Source: Thermodesulfobacteriota bacterium (GTDB lineage Bacteria; Desulfobacterota; Thermodesulfobacteria; Thermodesulfobacteriales; Thermodesulfobacteriaceae). From it: DNA of 37,155 bases. Below are positions 8,238 through 16,708 of this stretch, one piece after another (within the stretch, counting starts at the first letter, position 1; each line of letters begins with the position of its first letter). The stretch spans positions 1-37,155 of the forward strand of contig JAUQQL010000015.1 of the NCBI GenBank assembly GCA_030578315.1, read 5' to 3'. Below the pieces are notes generated by a model, which saw nothing but the letters and a program-made list of their open reading frames with translations, searched no databases and was not told where the DNA came from. Position numbers and translations under genes: made by a program.

Positions 8238-9761
8238 TTAAACCTCCTCTTTTTTGTCAAAAAATTCCTTTATAGCTAAAACCAAACCTTCTACAGTGTA
8301 TTCCTTAGCTTCTATATGAGGTTCAAAGCCAAATTCTCTTAAGGTCTGAGAAGTTATAGGACCTATAGAAGCAAATTTAATTCCTTGAAGGCTTTCTTTC
8401 TTTTCAAGTAAGAAAAAAAAATTCTTTACTGTAGAGGAACTAGTAAAAGTAATTAGGTCTATACCTTCCTCTAAAACTTTATTCAACCTTTCTCTAGAAT
8501 TTTCAGGAACTACAGTTTTGTAAATAGGTAGAACCGTAACTTCTGCTCCCTGATTAATTAAAGCTTTGGGTAAAACTTCTCTTCCTTCTTCAGCTCTTAT
8601 CAGGAGAACTTTTTTTCCTCTTAAATCGAGTTTCTGAAAAGCCAAACTTAAACCTTCTTGAGTATACTCACCTTCAGGTATTAAGTCAGGTTTTATTCCC
8701 AAAGTTTCTAAACTCTTTTTGGTAGTTTTTCCTATTACCGCTATTTTTAAAGGACCTAAAATTCGTAGGTCATAACCATTTTTGAATACAATTTCATAAA
8801 AAATTTTTACTCCATTTTCTGAGGTAAAAACTATCCAATCATAATGGTGAAGTTCTTTTAAGATGTGGAGAATTTTTTCATTATAGAGAGGAACGATTTG
8901 TATAGTAGGAACTTCGTAAACCCAAGCCCCTAAGTTTTCCAAATATGTTTTCAGTTTCCCTGCTTGCTCTTTGGTTCTAGTTACAAGGATTTTTTTCCCA
9001 AAAAGGGTTTTTTTTTCAAACCAATTAAATTTTTCTCTAAACTTTACTACCTCTCCTACTACAATTATAGCTGGAGAACTTATTTTAGAATTTTTGGCTT
9101 TTTCTAGAATATCACTCAAAGTCCCAGTTATAGTTTTTTGAAAAGGAGTAGTGCCCCACTGAATAATTGCACAAGGGGTATCTGGTTTTTTTCCACTTTC
9201 TATAAGATTAGTTATAATATAAAACAGTTTTTTTACTCCCATAAGAAAAATCAAGGTTCCTATTTTAGAAAGAGCATTAAAATCAACCTGAGTTTCTTTT
9301 TTTTCATCTGCTTCGTGGCCTGTGACAATAGCCAAAGTAGAAGTATAATTTCTATGGGTTACAGGAATACCTGCATAAGCTGGAACAGCAAGAGCAGAAG
9401 TAACCCCAGGTACAATTTCAAAAGAAATACCATGTTTTTCAAGTTCTTCAACTTCTTCCCCTCCTCTTCCAAAAAGAAAAGGATCACCTCCTTTTAGCCT
9501 AACCACCACTTTTCCTTCTTTAGCTTTTAAGACCAAAAGCTTATTAATTTTATCTTGAGAAAAAGTGTGTTTGCCTCCTTTTTTCCCTACATAAATTTTT
9601 TCGGCTTCCTCTTTACAATATTTTAAAAGTTCTGGATTGGCTAAGTAATCATAAATTACTACATCAGCTATACTAAGAATTTCTTTTCCTTTTAAAGTAA
9701 GAAGCCCTGGATCTCCAGGACCAGCTCCAATTAAATAAACTTTTCCAGGTTCTTTAAACAT
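8238..9761 (-). CDS. cobA-hemD: uroporphyrinogen-III C-methyltransferase / uroporphyrinogen-III synthase fusion
   Basis: 507 residues in two domains. Residues 1 to about 250 are a SUMT methylase: [18 protein letters not shown] at the start, [13 protein letters not shown] (88-100), [21 protein letters not shown]. It adds methyls at C2 and C7 to give precorrin-2. Residues from about 262 to the end are a HemD-type synthase: [38 protein letters not shown]. It cyclises hydroxymethylbilane to uroporphyrinogen III. The fusion makes the substrate of one half the product of the other and is known in several anaerobes. The ATG overlaps the hemC end by 8 bp. It supplies the corrinoid operon across the intergenic region and possibly siroheme and haem routes. 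Confidence 0.95.
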   Translation of the reverse strand: MFKEPGKVYLIGAGPGDPGLLTLKGKEILSIADVVIYDYLANPELLKYCKEEAEKIYVGKKGGKHTFSQDKINKLLVLKAKEGKVVVRLKGGDPFLFGRGGEEVEELEKHGISFEIVPGVTSALAVPAYAGIPVTHRNYTSTLAIVTGHEADEKKETQVDFNALSKIGTLIFLMGVKKLFYIITNLIESGKKPDTPCAIIQWGTTPFQKTITGTLSDILEKAKNSKISSPAIIVVGEVVKFREKFNWFEKKTLFGKKILVTRTKEQAGKLKTYLENLGAWVYEVPTIQIVPLYNEKILHILKELHHYDWIVFTSENGVKIFYEIVFKNGYDLRILGPLKIAVIGKTTKKSLETLGIKPDLIPEGEYTQEGLSLAFQKLDLRGKKVLLIRAEEGREVLPKALINQGAEVTVLPIYKTVVPENSRERLNKVLEEGIDLITFTSSSTVKNFFFLLEKKESLQGIKFASIGPITSQTLREFGFEPHIEAKEYTVEGLVLAIKEFFDKKEEV

Positions 9762-10683
9762 CTTTACCAGTAAATTCCTTTAAGATTTCATTTCCACCCA
9801 TTTTCAATAATTTTTTAGCTAAAATGTTGCCTAAGTATTCTGCCTCTTCAGGTTTACCTACTTCGGTATACCTGTAAAATCTTTCTCCCTCTAAATCACT
9901 TATAAAACCCGTAATAACAAGTTTGTCATTTTCTAAGTAAGCATAAGCTCCTAAGGGAACTTGACAACCTCCTTCTAAACTAAAAAGAAAGGCTCTTTCA
10001 GCTTTAATGGCTAAAGCAGTCTTTTCACAATGAATTACCTTTATTAATCTTTTAACCCAAGTTTTTTCTTTCAAAACCTCTATACCCAAAGCTCCTTGAC
10101 CTACTGCTGGGATCATTTCTTCCAAACTAAATCTCCGATATTTAACCTCTATCTTTAATCTCTTTAAACCTGCTTCCGCAAGAATTATTCCATCAAACTG
10201 TCCTTCTTTCCACTTTCTTATTCTAGTATCTACATTTCCTCTAAGAGGTTCTACTTTTAAGTCTTTTCTTAATCTCTTTAATTGAGAAAGTCTTCTTAAA
10301 CTACTTGTTCCTATTCTTGCCTCTACAGGAAGCTCTTTTAGCTCAGAATATTTAGATATCCACACATCAAAAGGAGATTCTCTTTTAGGAATGGCTCCTA
10401 TTTCAAGCTCTGGTAATATGCGTGATGGAATATCTTTCATGCTATGCACTGCTAAATCTATTTCTTCTTTTAATAAGGCTTCTTCAATTTCTTTCACAAA
10501 AAGTCCCTTCCCACCAATTTTGCTTAAGGGAGAATCTAAAATTTTATCTCCTGTAGTTTTAATAATAACTTTTTCAAACTTTAGTTCTGGATAAGTTTTT
10601 TTTAGAGCTATAATTACTTCTTCAGTTTGAGCTAAAGCTAACTTGCTTCCTCTTGTACCTATTTTAATCAGCTTTATAGACAT
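9754..10683 (-). CDS. hemC: porphobilinogen deaminase (hydroxymethylbilane synthase)
   Basis: 309 residues, the normal length. It polymerises four porphobilinogens into hydroxymethylbilane on a dipyrromethane cofactor. Signatures: GTRGSKLALAQTEEV at the N-terminus, AVHSMKDIPS, GTSSLRRLSQLKRLR, RGNVDTRIRKW, and EGGCQVPLGAYA carrying the cofactor-attachment cysteine. It begins 19 bp after fmdB and runs by overlap into cobA-hemD, so one transcript encodes three steps from porphobilinogen to precorrin-2. hemB and glutamyl-tRNA reductase are not in the window. Confidence 0.97.
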   Translation of the reverse strand: MSIKLIKIGTRGSKLALAQTEEVIIALKKTYPELKFEKVIIKTTGDKILDSPLSKIGGKGLFVKEIEEALLKEEIDLAVHSMKDIPSRILPELEIGAIPKRESPFDVWISKYSELKELPVEARIGTSSLRRLSQLKRLRKDLKVEPLRGNVDTRIRKWKEGQFDGIILAEAGLKRLKIEVKYRRFSLEEMIPAVGQGALGIEVLKEKTWVKRLIKVIHCEKTALAIKAERAFLFSLEGGCQVPLGAYAYLENDKLVITGFISDLEGERFYRYTEVGKPEEAEYLGNILAKKLLKMGGNEILKEFTGKDV

Positions 10684-10702
10684 TTTTTATTAAAAATAGA
10701 TG

Positions 10703-10921
10703 TTAGTTGCAAGAACTACAAGTTCCTGCTTTACAGGTACTACAACTTGACCCTGAGGCACTTACAAATTTATTTCCGGACCTGAAAGCTACCTGAGAAA
10801 TTAATTTTTTTACTTTGGGACTTTTGCACTTTTTACAAATAACTTCTTTAACATTTCCTCCAAAAACAAGTTCTTCAAAAATCTCGCCACACTCCTCGCA
10901 TTGAAACTCAAAAATAGGCAT
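10703..10921 (-). CDS. FmdB-family putative zinc-ribbon protein
   Basis: 72 residues. MPIFEFQCEECGEIFEELV followed by CKKC gives the two CxxC knuckles of the FmdB/CxxC small zinc-ribbon family; a Ser/Cys-rich tail (SSCSTCKAGTCSSC) adds five more cysteines. FmdB was first linked to formamidase regulation in methylotrophs, but most homologues have no proven function. First gene of the hem operon, with a strong G-rich ribosome site (AAGGGGGGA) close to the ATG. The tail is Cys-rich enough to bind a second metal ion, which is speculation. Confidence 0.88.
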   Translation of the reverse strand: MPIFEFQCEECGEIFEELVFGGNVKEVICKKCKSPKVKKLISQVAFRSGNKFVSASGSSCSTCKAGTCSSCN

Positions 10922-10957
10922 TTTTCATCCCCCCTTACAAAATTTTTGTGAAAATTT

Positions 10958-10985
10958 AAAATAATACTTTATTTCATTTAGTCAA
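10958..10985 (-). promoter_or_regulatory. candidate promoter of the fmdB-hemC-cobA/hemD-tyrS operon
   Basis: Minus-strand TTGACT (10985-10980) and TATTTT (10963-10958) separated by 16 bp, about 36 bp upstream of the fmdB ATG. An alternative TATTAT overlaps at shorter spacing. It fits a sigma-70-like promoter but is based on consensus alone. Confidence 0.45.
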
Positions 10986-11213
10986 CGAGAGTTTTTCTTA
11001 CAAAATGTTAAAAGCTTCTATTATACTTTAATAATCTTTAGTCTAAAAGTAATTTCTTTTTAAAAGCGTTTGTATTTTGATTTACTATTTTTTATTTTCT
11101 AAAAAGCAACTTTAAATTTATTCATTCCAAAGACGTATAGATTTTAAGTAAAAATACTAATAGAGGTTTTTTCAGGGTGATCAGTAAAAACATTCTACTG
11201 GTATTGAAAAAAA

Positions 11214-11241
11214 ACTGAAGTTCATTATACTTTTTTAATTA
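11214..11241 (+). promoter_or_regulatory. candidate promoter of the cobalamin operon
   Basis: TTGAAA (11214-11219), 16-bp spacer, TATACT (11236-11241), about 60 bp upstream of the cobT ATG. A start near 11248 would give a leader of about 50 nt. A second TATAAA-like element occurs near 11271-11278 without a good -35. Confidence 0.45.
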
Positions 11242-11254
11242 TAAATGGTTAAAA

Positions 11255-11274
11255 ATTTTACCATATTTTAGTAT
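11255..11274. repeat. short inverted repeat in the cobT leader, possible operator
   Basis: ATGGT and ACCAT arms flank an A-run/T-run centre (ATGGT-TAAAAATTTT-ACCAT). It lies just after the predicted transcription start and 26 bp before the cobT ATG. It could be a repressor site, a small leader hairpin, or chance in AT-rich DNA. Confidence 0.3.
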
Positions 11275-11300
11275 AAATAAATTTTGTATCAGGGGGAAAG

Positions 11301-12323
11301 ATGTTGAAAAAAGAATTTATAGAGCTAGCTTGGAAACGTTTAGATTCTTTGACTAAACCTAAAAGAAGTCTTGGAAGGCTTGAAGAGGTTGCAGTGCAAC
11401 TTGTGGCTATTTATGAAAACCTCATGCCGGAGCTTCCTAAAAAAGTTGTTTTGGTTTTTGCTGGAGACCATGGAATTGTAGAAGAAGGAGTTTCAGCTTA
11501 TCCTAAAGAAGTTACTGCTCAAATGGTCTTTAACTTTTTAAGAGGAGGAGCAGGAATTAATGTTTTGGCAAGACATGTAGGAGCAGAAGTTGTGGTAATA
11601 GATGTGGGAGTTGATTATGAGTTTGAAAATCTAAAAGGGCTTTTAAATAAAAAAGTAATGAAAGGAACTAAAAATTTTTTAAAAGAAAAAGCTATGTCTT
11701 TAAATGAAGCACAAAAAGTAATAGAAGTGGGAAAAGAAACTGCAAAAGAGATTATAGAGCAAGGATTTAATCTTATAGGTTTAGGAGATATGGGAATAGG
11801 AAATACTACGGCTTCCTCAGCTATTACAGCAGTTATAACTGGAAAACCGGTTGAAGAAGTTACAGGAAAAGGAACGGGTATAACCGAAACCATGCATAAA
11901 AAAAAGATAGAAATCATTAAAAAAGCCATAGAGTTTCATAAACCTGACCCTGAAGATGTACTTGATGTGTTAAGTAAAGTTGGAGGAGCTGAAATTGGAG
12001 CTATTGCAGGAGCCTGTCTTGCTTGTGCTGAAAACAAAATTCCTGTAGTAATAGATGGTTTCATTTCTTCGGCAGGTGCTTTAATTGCTTATAAAATAAA
12101 TCCTGAAGTTAAAGACTATATTATTGCTTCTCATAGATCTGAAGAAGTAGGGCATCAAGCTATACTTGATTATATGGGTCTTAAACCTCTTTTGGACCTA
12201 AATCTAAGACTTGGAGAGGGAACTGGGGCAGCTCTTGCTATGTTAATTATAGATGGAGCCCTAAAGATTTACCGAGAAATGGCTACCTTTGAATCTGCTA
12301 AGGTTTCAACTTCTATAATATAA
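11301..12323 (+). CDS. cobT: nicotinate-nucleotide:dimethylbenzimidazole phosphoribosyltransferase
   Basis: 340 residues. It activates the lower-ligand base of cobalamin by moving phosphoribose from NaMN. Signatures: FAGDHGIVEEGVSAYP, RGGAGINVLARH, GLGDMGIGNTTASSA, and the C-terminal RLGEGTGAAL with the catalytic glutamate. GGGGGAAAG precedes the ATG. First gene of the corrinoid operon; cobS starts only 2 bp after its stop. Final-stage genes thus come first and ring-building genes later. No lower-ligand synthesis gene (bzaF, bluB) is in the window, so the native base cannot be told. Confidence 0.97.
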   Translation: MLKKEFIELAWKRLDSLTKPKRSLGRLEEVAVQLVAIYENLMPELPKKVVLVFAGDHGIVEEGVSAYPKEVTAQMVFNFLRGGAGINVLARHVGAEVVVIDVGVDYEFENLKGLLNKKVMKGTKNFLKEKAMSLNEAQKVIEVGKETAKEIIEQGFNLIGLGDMGIGNTTASSAITAVITGKPVEEVTGKGTGITETMHKKKIEIIKKAIEFHKPDPEDVLDVLSKVGGAEIGAIAGACLACAENKIPVVIDGFISSAGALIAYKINPEVKDYIIASHRSEEVGHQAILDYMGLKPLLDLNLRLGEGTGAALAMLIIDGALKIYREMATFESAKVSTSII

Positions 12324-12325
12324 AA

Positions 12326-13117
12326 ATGTTTAAAAGTATAGTTTTAGCTTTTTCATTTTTAACTCAAATACCTTTAAAAATTTCTGAAGTCAAAGAAAGA
12401 GAACTTATCTTTGCTTTAAGTTTTTTTCCTTTAGTTGGTCTATTTGAAGGACTCTGGTTAAATCTAGTAGCCTATATAAATTGTTTCTTTTTATCGCCTG
12501 AACTAAACTCTCTTCTTTGTATTATAGCTCTTACTTTGGTCAGAGGAATTTTTCACTGGGATGGATTTTCTGATACTGTGGATGCACTTTGTATTAAAAG
12601 CTGTGGAGATTATGTTAAGGATGTGGAGAAAAGACTTCAAGTTATGAAGGACAGTACAGTGGGCGTAGGAGGGGTTGTAGCTTTGATTATAAATTTTTTA
12701 TTAAGATTTATTTTACTTAAAGAAGTTATTATAAATAGTTTTTTCCCCTTTGTCCTTATTTTAAGCTCGGTTCTTTCCAAAGGTTTAATAGTTCCGATTA
12801 TTTATCTTTCCAAACCTGCTAAAAAAGAAGGGATAGGAGCTTTTTTAATTTCTTTTGTAACCTTTAGAGAAGTGCTTTTAGCTTTAACTTTTACTTTTTT
12901 AATTATTTTAGTTTGCGTTTTTTTATTTTCTTTAAGTTATCATCAAGTGTTTTTTTTGATTTTTTCAATTTTTTTGATTTTTCTTTTGGGTTTTTGGATT
13001 AAAAAATTTTTGGAAAAAAGATTTTTAGGTCTTACTGGAGACAATTTTGGTGCTCTTATGGAGTTTTTTGAAATAAGTTTTCTTTTCTTTTGGGGTACTT
13101 TATGGCTAAAACTTTAA
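12326..13117 (+). CDS. cobS: adenosylcobinamide-GDP ribazoletransferase (cobalamin synthase)
   Basis: 263-residue integral membrane enzyme that joins activated cobinamide to alpha-ribazole (phosphate) in the last assembly step. Diagnostic stretch: RGIFHWDGFSDTVDAL, followed by DSTVGVGGVVALI and, near the end, GLTGDNFGALMEFFE. The rest is hydrophobic with about six membrane segments. It starts 2 bp after cobT. The 3' end overlaps cbiP by 16 bp. Confidence 0.95.
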   Translation: MFKSIVLAFSFLTQIPLKISEVKERELIFALSFFPLVGLFEGLWLNLVAYINCFFLSPELNSLLCIIALTLVRGIFHWDGFSDTVDALCIKSCGDYVKDVEKRLQVMKDSTVGVGGVVALIINFLLRFILLKEVIINSFFPFVLILSSVLSKGLIVPIIYLSKPAKKEGIGAFLISFVTFREVLLALTFTFLIILVCVFLFSLSYHQVFFLIFSIFLIFLLGFWIKKFLEKRFLGLTGDNFGALMEFFEISFLFFWGTLWLKL

Positions 13118-14598
13118 TGATTCAAGGAACTTCTTCCGGTGCAGGAAAGTCCCTTTTAGTTATGGCTCTGTGTAGAATAGCTCAAAAGAATGGTTTTAAA
13201 GTTGCTCCTTTTAAGGCTCAGAACATGAGTTTACAAAGTTATATTACTTTAGAGGGAGGAGAAATAGGCCTTGCCCAAGCTTTACAAGCCAAAGCTTGTA
13301 AAGTAGAACCGGAAGTTCATTTTAATCCGATTTTGTTAAAAGCTTCAGGTAAACAAGGTTCTCAGGTAATTGTTCATGGAAAAGTTTACAAAACTTTAAA
13401 ACCAAAAGATTATTATAAGGAAAGGGATATTCTTTGGGAATATGTAAAAAAGTCTTTAGAAATTTTGAATCAAAAATACGAACTTGTAATTATAGAAGGT
13501 GCTGGAAGTCCTGCAGAAATTAATCTTTTAGAGGATGAAATAGTTAACATGGCAGTGGCTGAATTTCTTAACTCCCCTGTTATTCTAGTGGGAGATATAG
13601 ACAAAGGAGGAGTTTTTGCTTCGCTTTATGGAACAGCTGAACTTCTTAAGTTGTACAAGAAAAAATACTTTGAACTTATAAAAGGATATATAATAAACAA
13701 GTTTAGAGGAGAGCTCGAAATTTTAATGCCTGGAATTGAAAAAATAAACACGCTTTTAGGAAAACCTTGTTTTGGAGTTTTACCTTACTTTGAAAATCTA
13801 GCTATCTCGGAAGAAGATGGATTTGCACTTCCTTATTTCGTACAAAAACTTGTCTCCCATGCTGAAACTGTAAGAATAGTTGTTTTGAGATTAAAATACA
13901 TTTCTAACTTTTACGACTTTGACCCGTTTAAATACGAACCTGATGTGGAACTTATCTATTCTTTAAGAAAAGAAGATCTTCTAAACGCAGACATTATTAT
14001 TATTCCTGGAAGTAAAAAAACCGTAGAGGACCTTTTCTTGCTCAGAAAGTTACATCTAGATGAAACTCTAAAAGAAGCAGTTAAAAAAGGTATAGAAGTT
14101 ATAGGAGTGTGTGGAGGTTTTCAAATGCTTGGTGAAGTTATTAGAGACCCTGATAGTATTGAAAGTTCCTTAAAAGAAGTTAAAGGATTGGGATTCCTTG
14201 AAGTTGAAACAGTTTTTTATCCACAAAAAATAACTACTCAAGTTTCAGCTACTTATCTTAAGAATCCTTCTCTCGGTTCTCTTTGGGGATATGAAATTCA
14301 CATGGGAATAACTCAAGGAGATTTAAATCTTTTTAAGATTAAAAGATTTACAAGTTTAGAAGAAACTGTTGAGGGTTCTCAAAGAGGTTTTGTTTGGGGA
14401 AGCTATATTCACGGAATTTTTCATAACGACCAATTTAGAAGATACATTATAAATCAACATAGAGTTAAAAAAGGACTTTCACCTATTGCTCAAACTTACT
14501 CTTATTCAGAATTTCAAGAGCGAGAAATAGAAAAACTTGCACAACTAGTTGAAAAATATTTAAATGTAGAAGCTATTTTTAAATTAATAGAGAAATGA
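13102..14598 (+). CDS. cbiP: cobyric acid synthase (glutamine-dependent amidase)
   Basis: Amidates side chains b, d, e and g of adenosylcobyrinate a,c-diamide, using glutamine and ATP. I chose ATG at 13102, giving MAKTLMIQGTSSGAGKS, rather than an upstream TTG at 13090, because family members begin almost directly with the P-loop strand. Length is 498 residues. The N-terminal synthetase domain has GTSSGAGKS and FKAQNMSLQS. The C-terminal class I glutamine amidotransferase-like domain has GVCGGFQMLG with the nucleophilic Cys and a late GSYIHGIF with the catalytic His. It overlaps both cobS and cbiB. Also called cobQ. Confidence 0.96.
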   Translation: MAKTLMIQGTSSGAGKSLLVMALCRIAQKNGFKVAPFKAQNMSLQSYITLEGGEIGLAQALQAKACKVEPEVHFNPILLKASGKQGSQVIVHGKVYKTLKPKDYYKERDILWEYVKKSLEILNQKYELVIIEGAGSPAEINLLEDEIVNMAVAEFLNSPVILVGDIDKGGVFASLYGTAELLKLYKKKYFELIKGYIINKFRGELEILMPGIEKINTLLGKPCFGVLPYFENLAISEEDGFALPYFVQKLVSHAETVRIVVLRLKYISNFYDFDPFKYEPDVELIYSLRKEDLLNADIIIIPGSKKTVEDLFLLRKLHLDETLKEAVKKGIEVIGVCGGFQMLGEVIRDPDSIESSLKEVKGLGFLEVETVFYPQKITTQVSATYLKNPSLGSLWGYEIHMGITQGDLNLFKIKRFTSLEETVEGSQRGFVWGSYIHGIFHNDQFRRYIINQHRVKKGLSPIAQTYSYSEFQEREIEKLAQLVEKYLNVEAIFKLIEK

Positions 14599-15596
14599 CC
14601 ATTTTTGAATACTTCAAAGTTGAAATATGGGAAATAATTTTGGCCTTTTTTCTTGATCTATTAATAGGAGACCCTAAGTTTGTGCCTCATCCTGTGGTTG
14701 GGATCGGAAAACTTATAGAAAAAACTGAAAACTTTTTACGAAAGATTTCTCTTTCGGAAAGAATTTTAGGTGTTATATTATTCTTAGTGGTAAATATAGT
14801 CGTTTTTCTTTTAACCTTTCTAGTTTTATATTTAATATTCTTAGGAAAAAATTCTAGTTATTTGGAATTAAAATTTTTTTCAGAAGTTATTTTTATTTTT
14901 TTGATAAGTCAGTTTTTAGCTTTAAAAGGATTAATTGAGGAAGCAAAAAGAGTAGAAAATTTTTTAATTTCTGGAGACTTGATTTCTGCTCGTAGAGCTT
15001 TGAAAGCTCTTGTTGGGAGAGATACAGAAAAGCTTTCAGAAAAAAAAATAAAAACTGCTGTAGCAGAAAGTCTTTCTGAGAATTTAAATGACGCTGTTAT
15101 AGCTCCACTTTTTTATCTTTTTTTGGGTGGATTTCCTGGAATAGTTTTTTATAAAACCTTAAACACCCTTGACTCTATGGTAGGATACAGAGACGAAAAA
15201 TATTTGAATTTTGGATGGTTTTCAGCTAAAATGGATGACCTTATAAATTATTTTCCTGCAAGAATAGCTGGTTTGATGATAGTTATGAGTTCTTTTATTT
15301 TAGGTGGCTTTGCTTCTGCTAAAAGGTCTTTTATTACTATGATAAAAGACGGAAAAAAGCATTTAAGTCCTAATAGTGGTATTCCAGAAGCAGCTTTAGC
15401 TGGATTTCTTGGAATTCAAATGGGAGGACCACACTTTTATAGGGGAGTTTTAATTGAAAAACCTTATATTGGTGAAGAGCGTATTACAGATTATTCTTCT
15501 ATAATAATGACTTCGTGTAAAATAGTTATACTTTCTTCTTTTTTATTTCTTGTTTGGGCTATTTTTTTTAAAATAATCTTTGAGGTTCTTAGATAA
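14595..15596 (+). CDS. cbiB: adenosylcobinamide-phosphate synthase CbiB/CobD family
   Basis: 333-residue membrane protein that attaches aminopropanol phosphate to adenosylcobyric acid. Signatures: DLLIGDPKFVPHPVVGIGKLI near the N-terminus, RRALKALVGRDTEKL, AVAESLSENLNDAVIAPLFY, NTLDSMVGYRDEKY and the late NSGIPEAALAGFLGIQMGG. Several membrane segments. ATGA overlap with cbiP and a 1-base overlap with the next gene show translational coupling. Confidence 0.96.
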   Translation: MTIFEYFKVEIWEIILAFFLDLLIGDPKFVPHPVVGIGKLIEKTENFLRKISLSERILGVILFLVVNIVVFLLTFLVLYLIFLGKNSSYLELKFFSEVIFIFLISQFLALKGLIEEAKRVENFLISGDLISARRALKALVGRDTEKLSEKKIKTAVAESLSENLNDAVIAPLFYLFLGGFPGIVFYKTLNTLDSMVGYRDEKYLNFGWFSAKMDDLINYFPARIAGLMIVMSSFILGGFASAKRSFITMIKDGKKHLSPNSGIPEAALAGFLGIQMGGPHFYRGVLIEKPYIGEERITDYSSIIMTSCKIVILSSFLFLVWAIFFKIIFEVLR

Positions 15597-16708
15597 TGGA
15601 ATATTTATTTAAAAAATTTTTGCATGGTGGATATATCTTTCAGGTAGCAAAATTAATTTCTAAAAGTCCCGAAGACCTTATAGATTTTAGTTCTTCTGTA
15701 AATCCTTTTAATTTTTTTTATCATCTTATACCAGACCGTAAAAAACTTTCTTTTCTTTTAAACAAATATCCAGACCCTGAAGCTTTAGAAGTTCGTGAGG
15801 CTGTTTCAGAAGTTTATCAAATTCCTTTAGAATGTATTCTTTGTGGAAATGGTTCTATGGAACTGATATACTTAGTTCTTAGAAGTTTTTCCTGGAACTC
15901 GGTTCTAATCTGGGAACCTACTTTTACTGAATATTATAGAGGTTGTAAAGTTTATAAAATTTCAAAAGTGAAAAGAATTTTTAGTCTTAATTTAAAAGAA
16001 GGATTAGAGAAGCTTCAGGAAGAACTTTCTAAAAATTATAAAATTCAGGCAGTTTTTATTTGTAATCCTAACAATCCAACCGGATGGGTTATTAAAAAAG
16101 AAATACTGCTAAAATTGATAGAAAAGTTTCCTTCGGTTGTATTTTTAGTGGATGAAGCTTTTATAGACTTTGTTCCTGAGGAGAGTCTTGTTAGGGAAGC
16201 AGTTTCTTATCTTAATCTTGTGGTTTTTCGTTCACTTACCAAATTTTTTGGTTTAGCTGGTATAAGGTTAGGTTATCTAGTTGCCCACTCTAAAATTGTT
16301 CAAAAACTAAAAGTTTATCAGGAACCTTGGAGTGTGAATTCACTTGCCCAATTTTTGGGAAGCAGATTTATTAAAAATGCTCAACTTATTCAAAAAACCT
16401 TAGCTCTTTTTAAAAAAGAAAAAAAATATTTGGAAAAATTTTTTAAAAAATTAAACTTAAGTTATTTTCCTAGTGTAGCTAATTTTTATCTTTTTTATCT
16501 TGAAAATGGAGCAGATTTTACGGAATATCTTTTAAAGAAAGGAATTCTTATAAGAAACTGTTATAATTTTTACGGGTTAAACGAAAATTACCTTAGGATT
16601 TCAGTTAGAAAAAGAGATGAAAATAAAAAGTTTTTAGAGGAGCTTAAGAGGTGGTTAAAGGTTTTTTGGTTGCGGGAACCCACAGTGGATGTGGGAAAAC
16701 CACGGTAA
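15596..16708 (+). CDS. cobD: L-threonine-O-3-phosphate decarboxylase (PLP enzyme, HisC-like)
   Basis: 370 residues. Makes (R)-1-amino-2-propanol phosphate, the linker used by CbiB. Fold-type I aminotransferase signatures: FSSSVNPFN near the start, CGNGSMELIYL, CNPNNPTGW, VDEAFIDFVPEESL, and SLTKFFGLAGIRLGYLVA with the PLP lysine. HGGYIFQVA and its operon position separate it from histidinol-phosphate aminotransferase. The 5' end follows cbiB with a 1-base overlap. The last 19 residues (RWLKVFWLREPTVDVGKPR) lie in the overlap with cbiA, and family members normally end around the EELKRWL helix, so the tail looks like a run-on. Confidence 0.93.
   Translation: MEYLFKKFLHGGYIFQVAKLISKSPEDLIDFSSSVNPFNFFYHLIPDRKKLSFLLNKYPDPEALEVREAVSEVYQIPLECILCGNGSMELIYLVLRSFSWNSVLIWEPTFTEYYRGCKVYKISKVKRIFSLNLKEGLEKLQEELSKNYKIQAVFICNPNNPTGWVIKKEILLKLIEKFPSVVFLVDEAFIDFVPEESLVREAVSYLNLVVFRSLTKFFGLAGIRLGYLVAHSKIVQKLKVYQEPWSVNSLAQFLGSRFIKNAQLIQKTLALFKKEKKYLEKFFKKLNLSYFPSVANFYLFYLENGADFTEYLLKKGILIRNCYNFYGLNENYLRISVRKRDENKKFLEELKRWLKVFWLREPTVDVGKPR

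Larger units (their letters stand above)
10922..11300. other. 379-bp divergent intergenic region, hem operon / cobalamin operon
   Basis: Very AT-rich and non-coding. It holds one candidate promoter facing each way and an inverted repeat (listed separately). I looked for a cobalamin riboswitch and found neither a B12 box (GCCACTG core) nor the long conserved helices, on either strand. Confidence 0.7.

Noticed and set aside
9138-9497. 119-residue plus-strand ORF opposite cobA-hemD
   Set aside because: It is antisense to a clear SUMT domain and has no recognisable motif.
10922-11300. Cobalamin riboswitch before cobT
   Set aside because: I found no B12 box or conserved core on either strand.
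11615-11929. 104-residue minus-strand ORF opposite cobT
   Set aside because: It is the shadow of a well-conserved gene, with no ribosome site.
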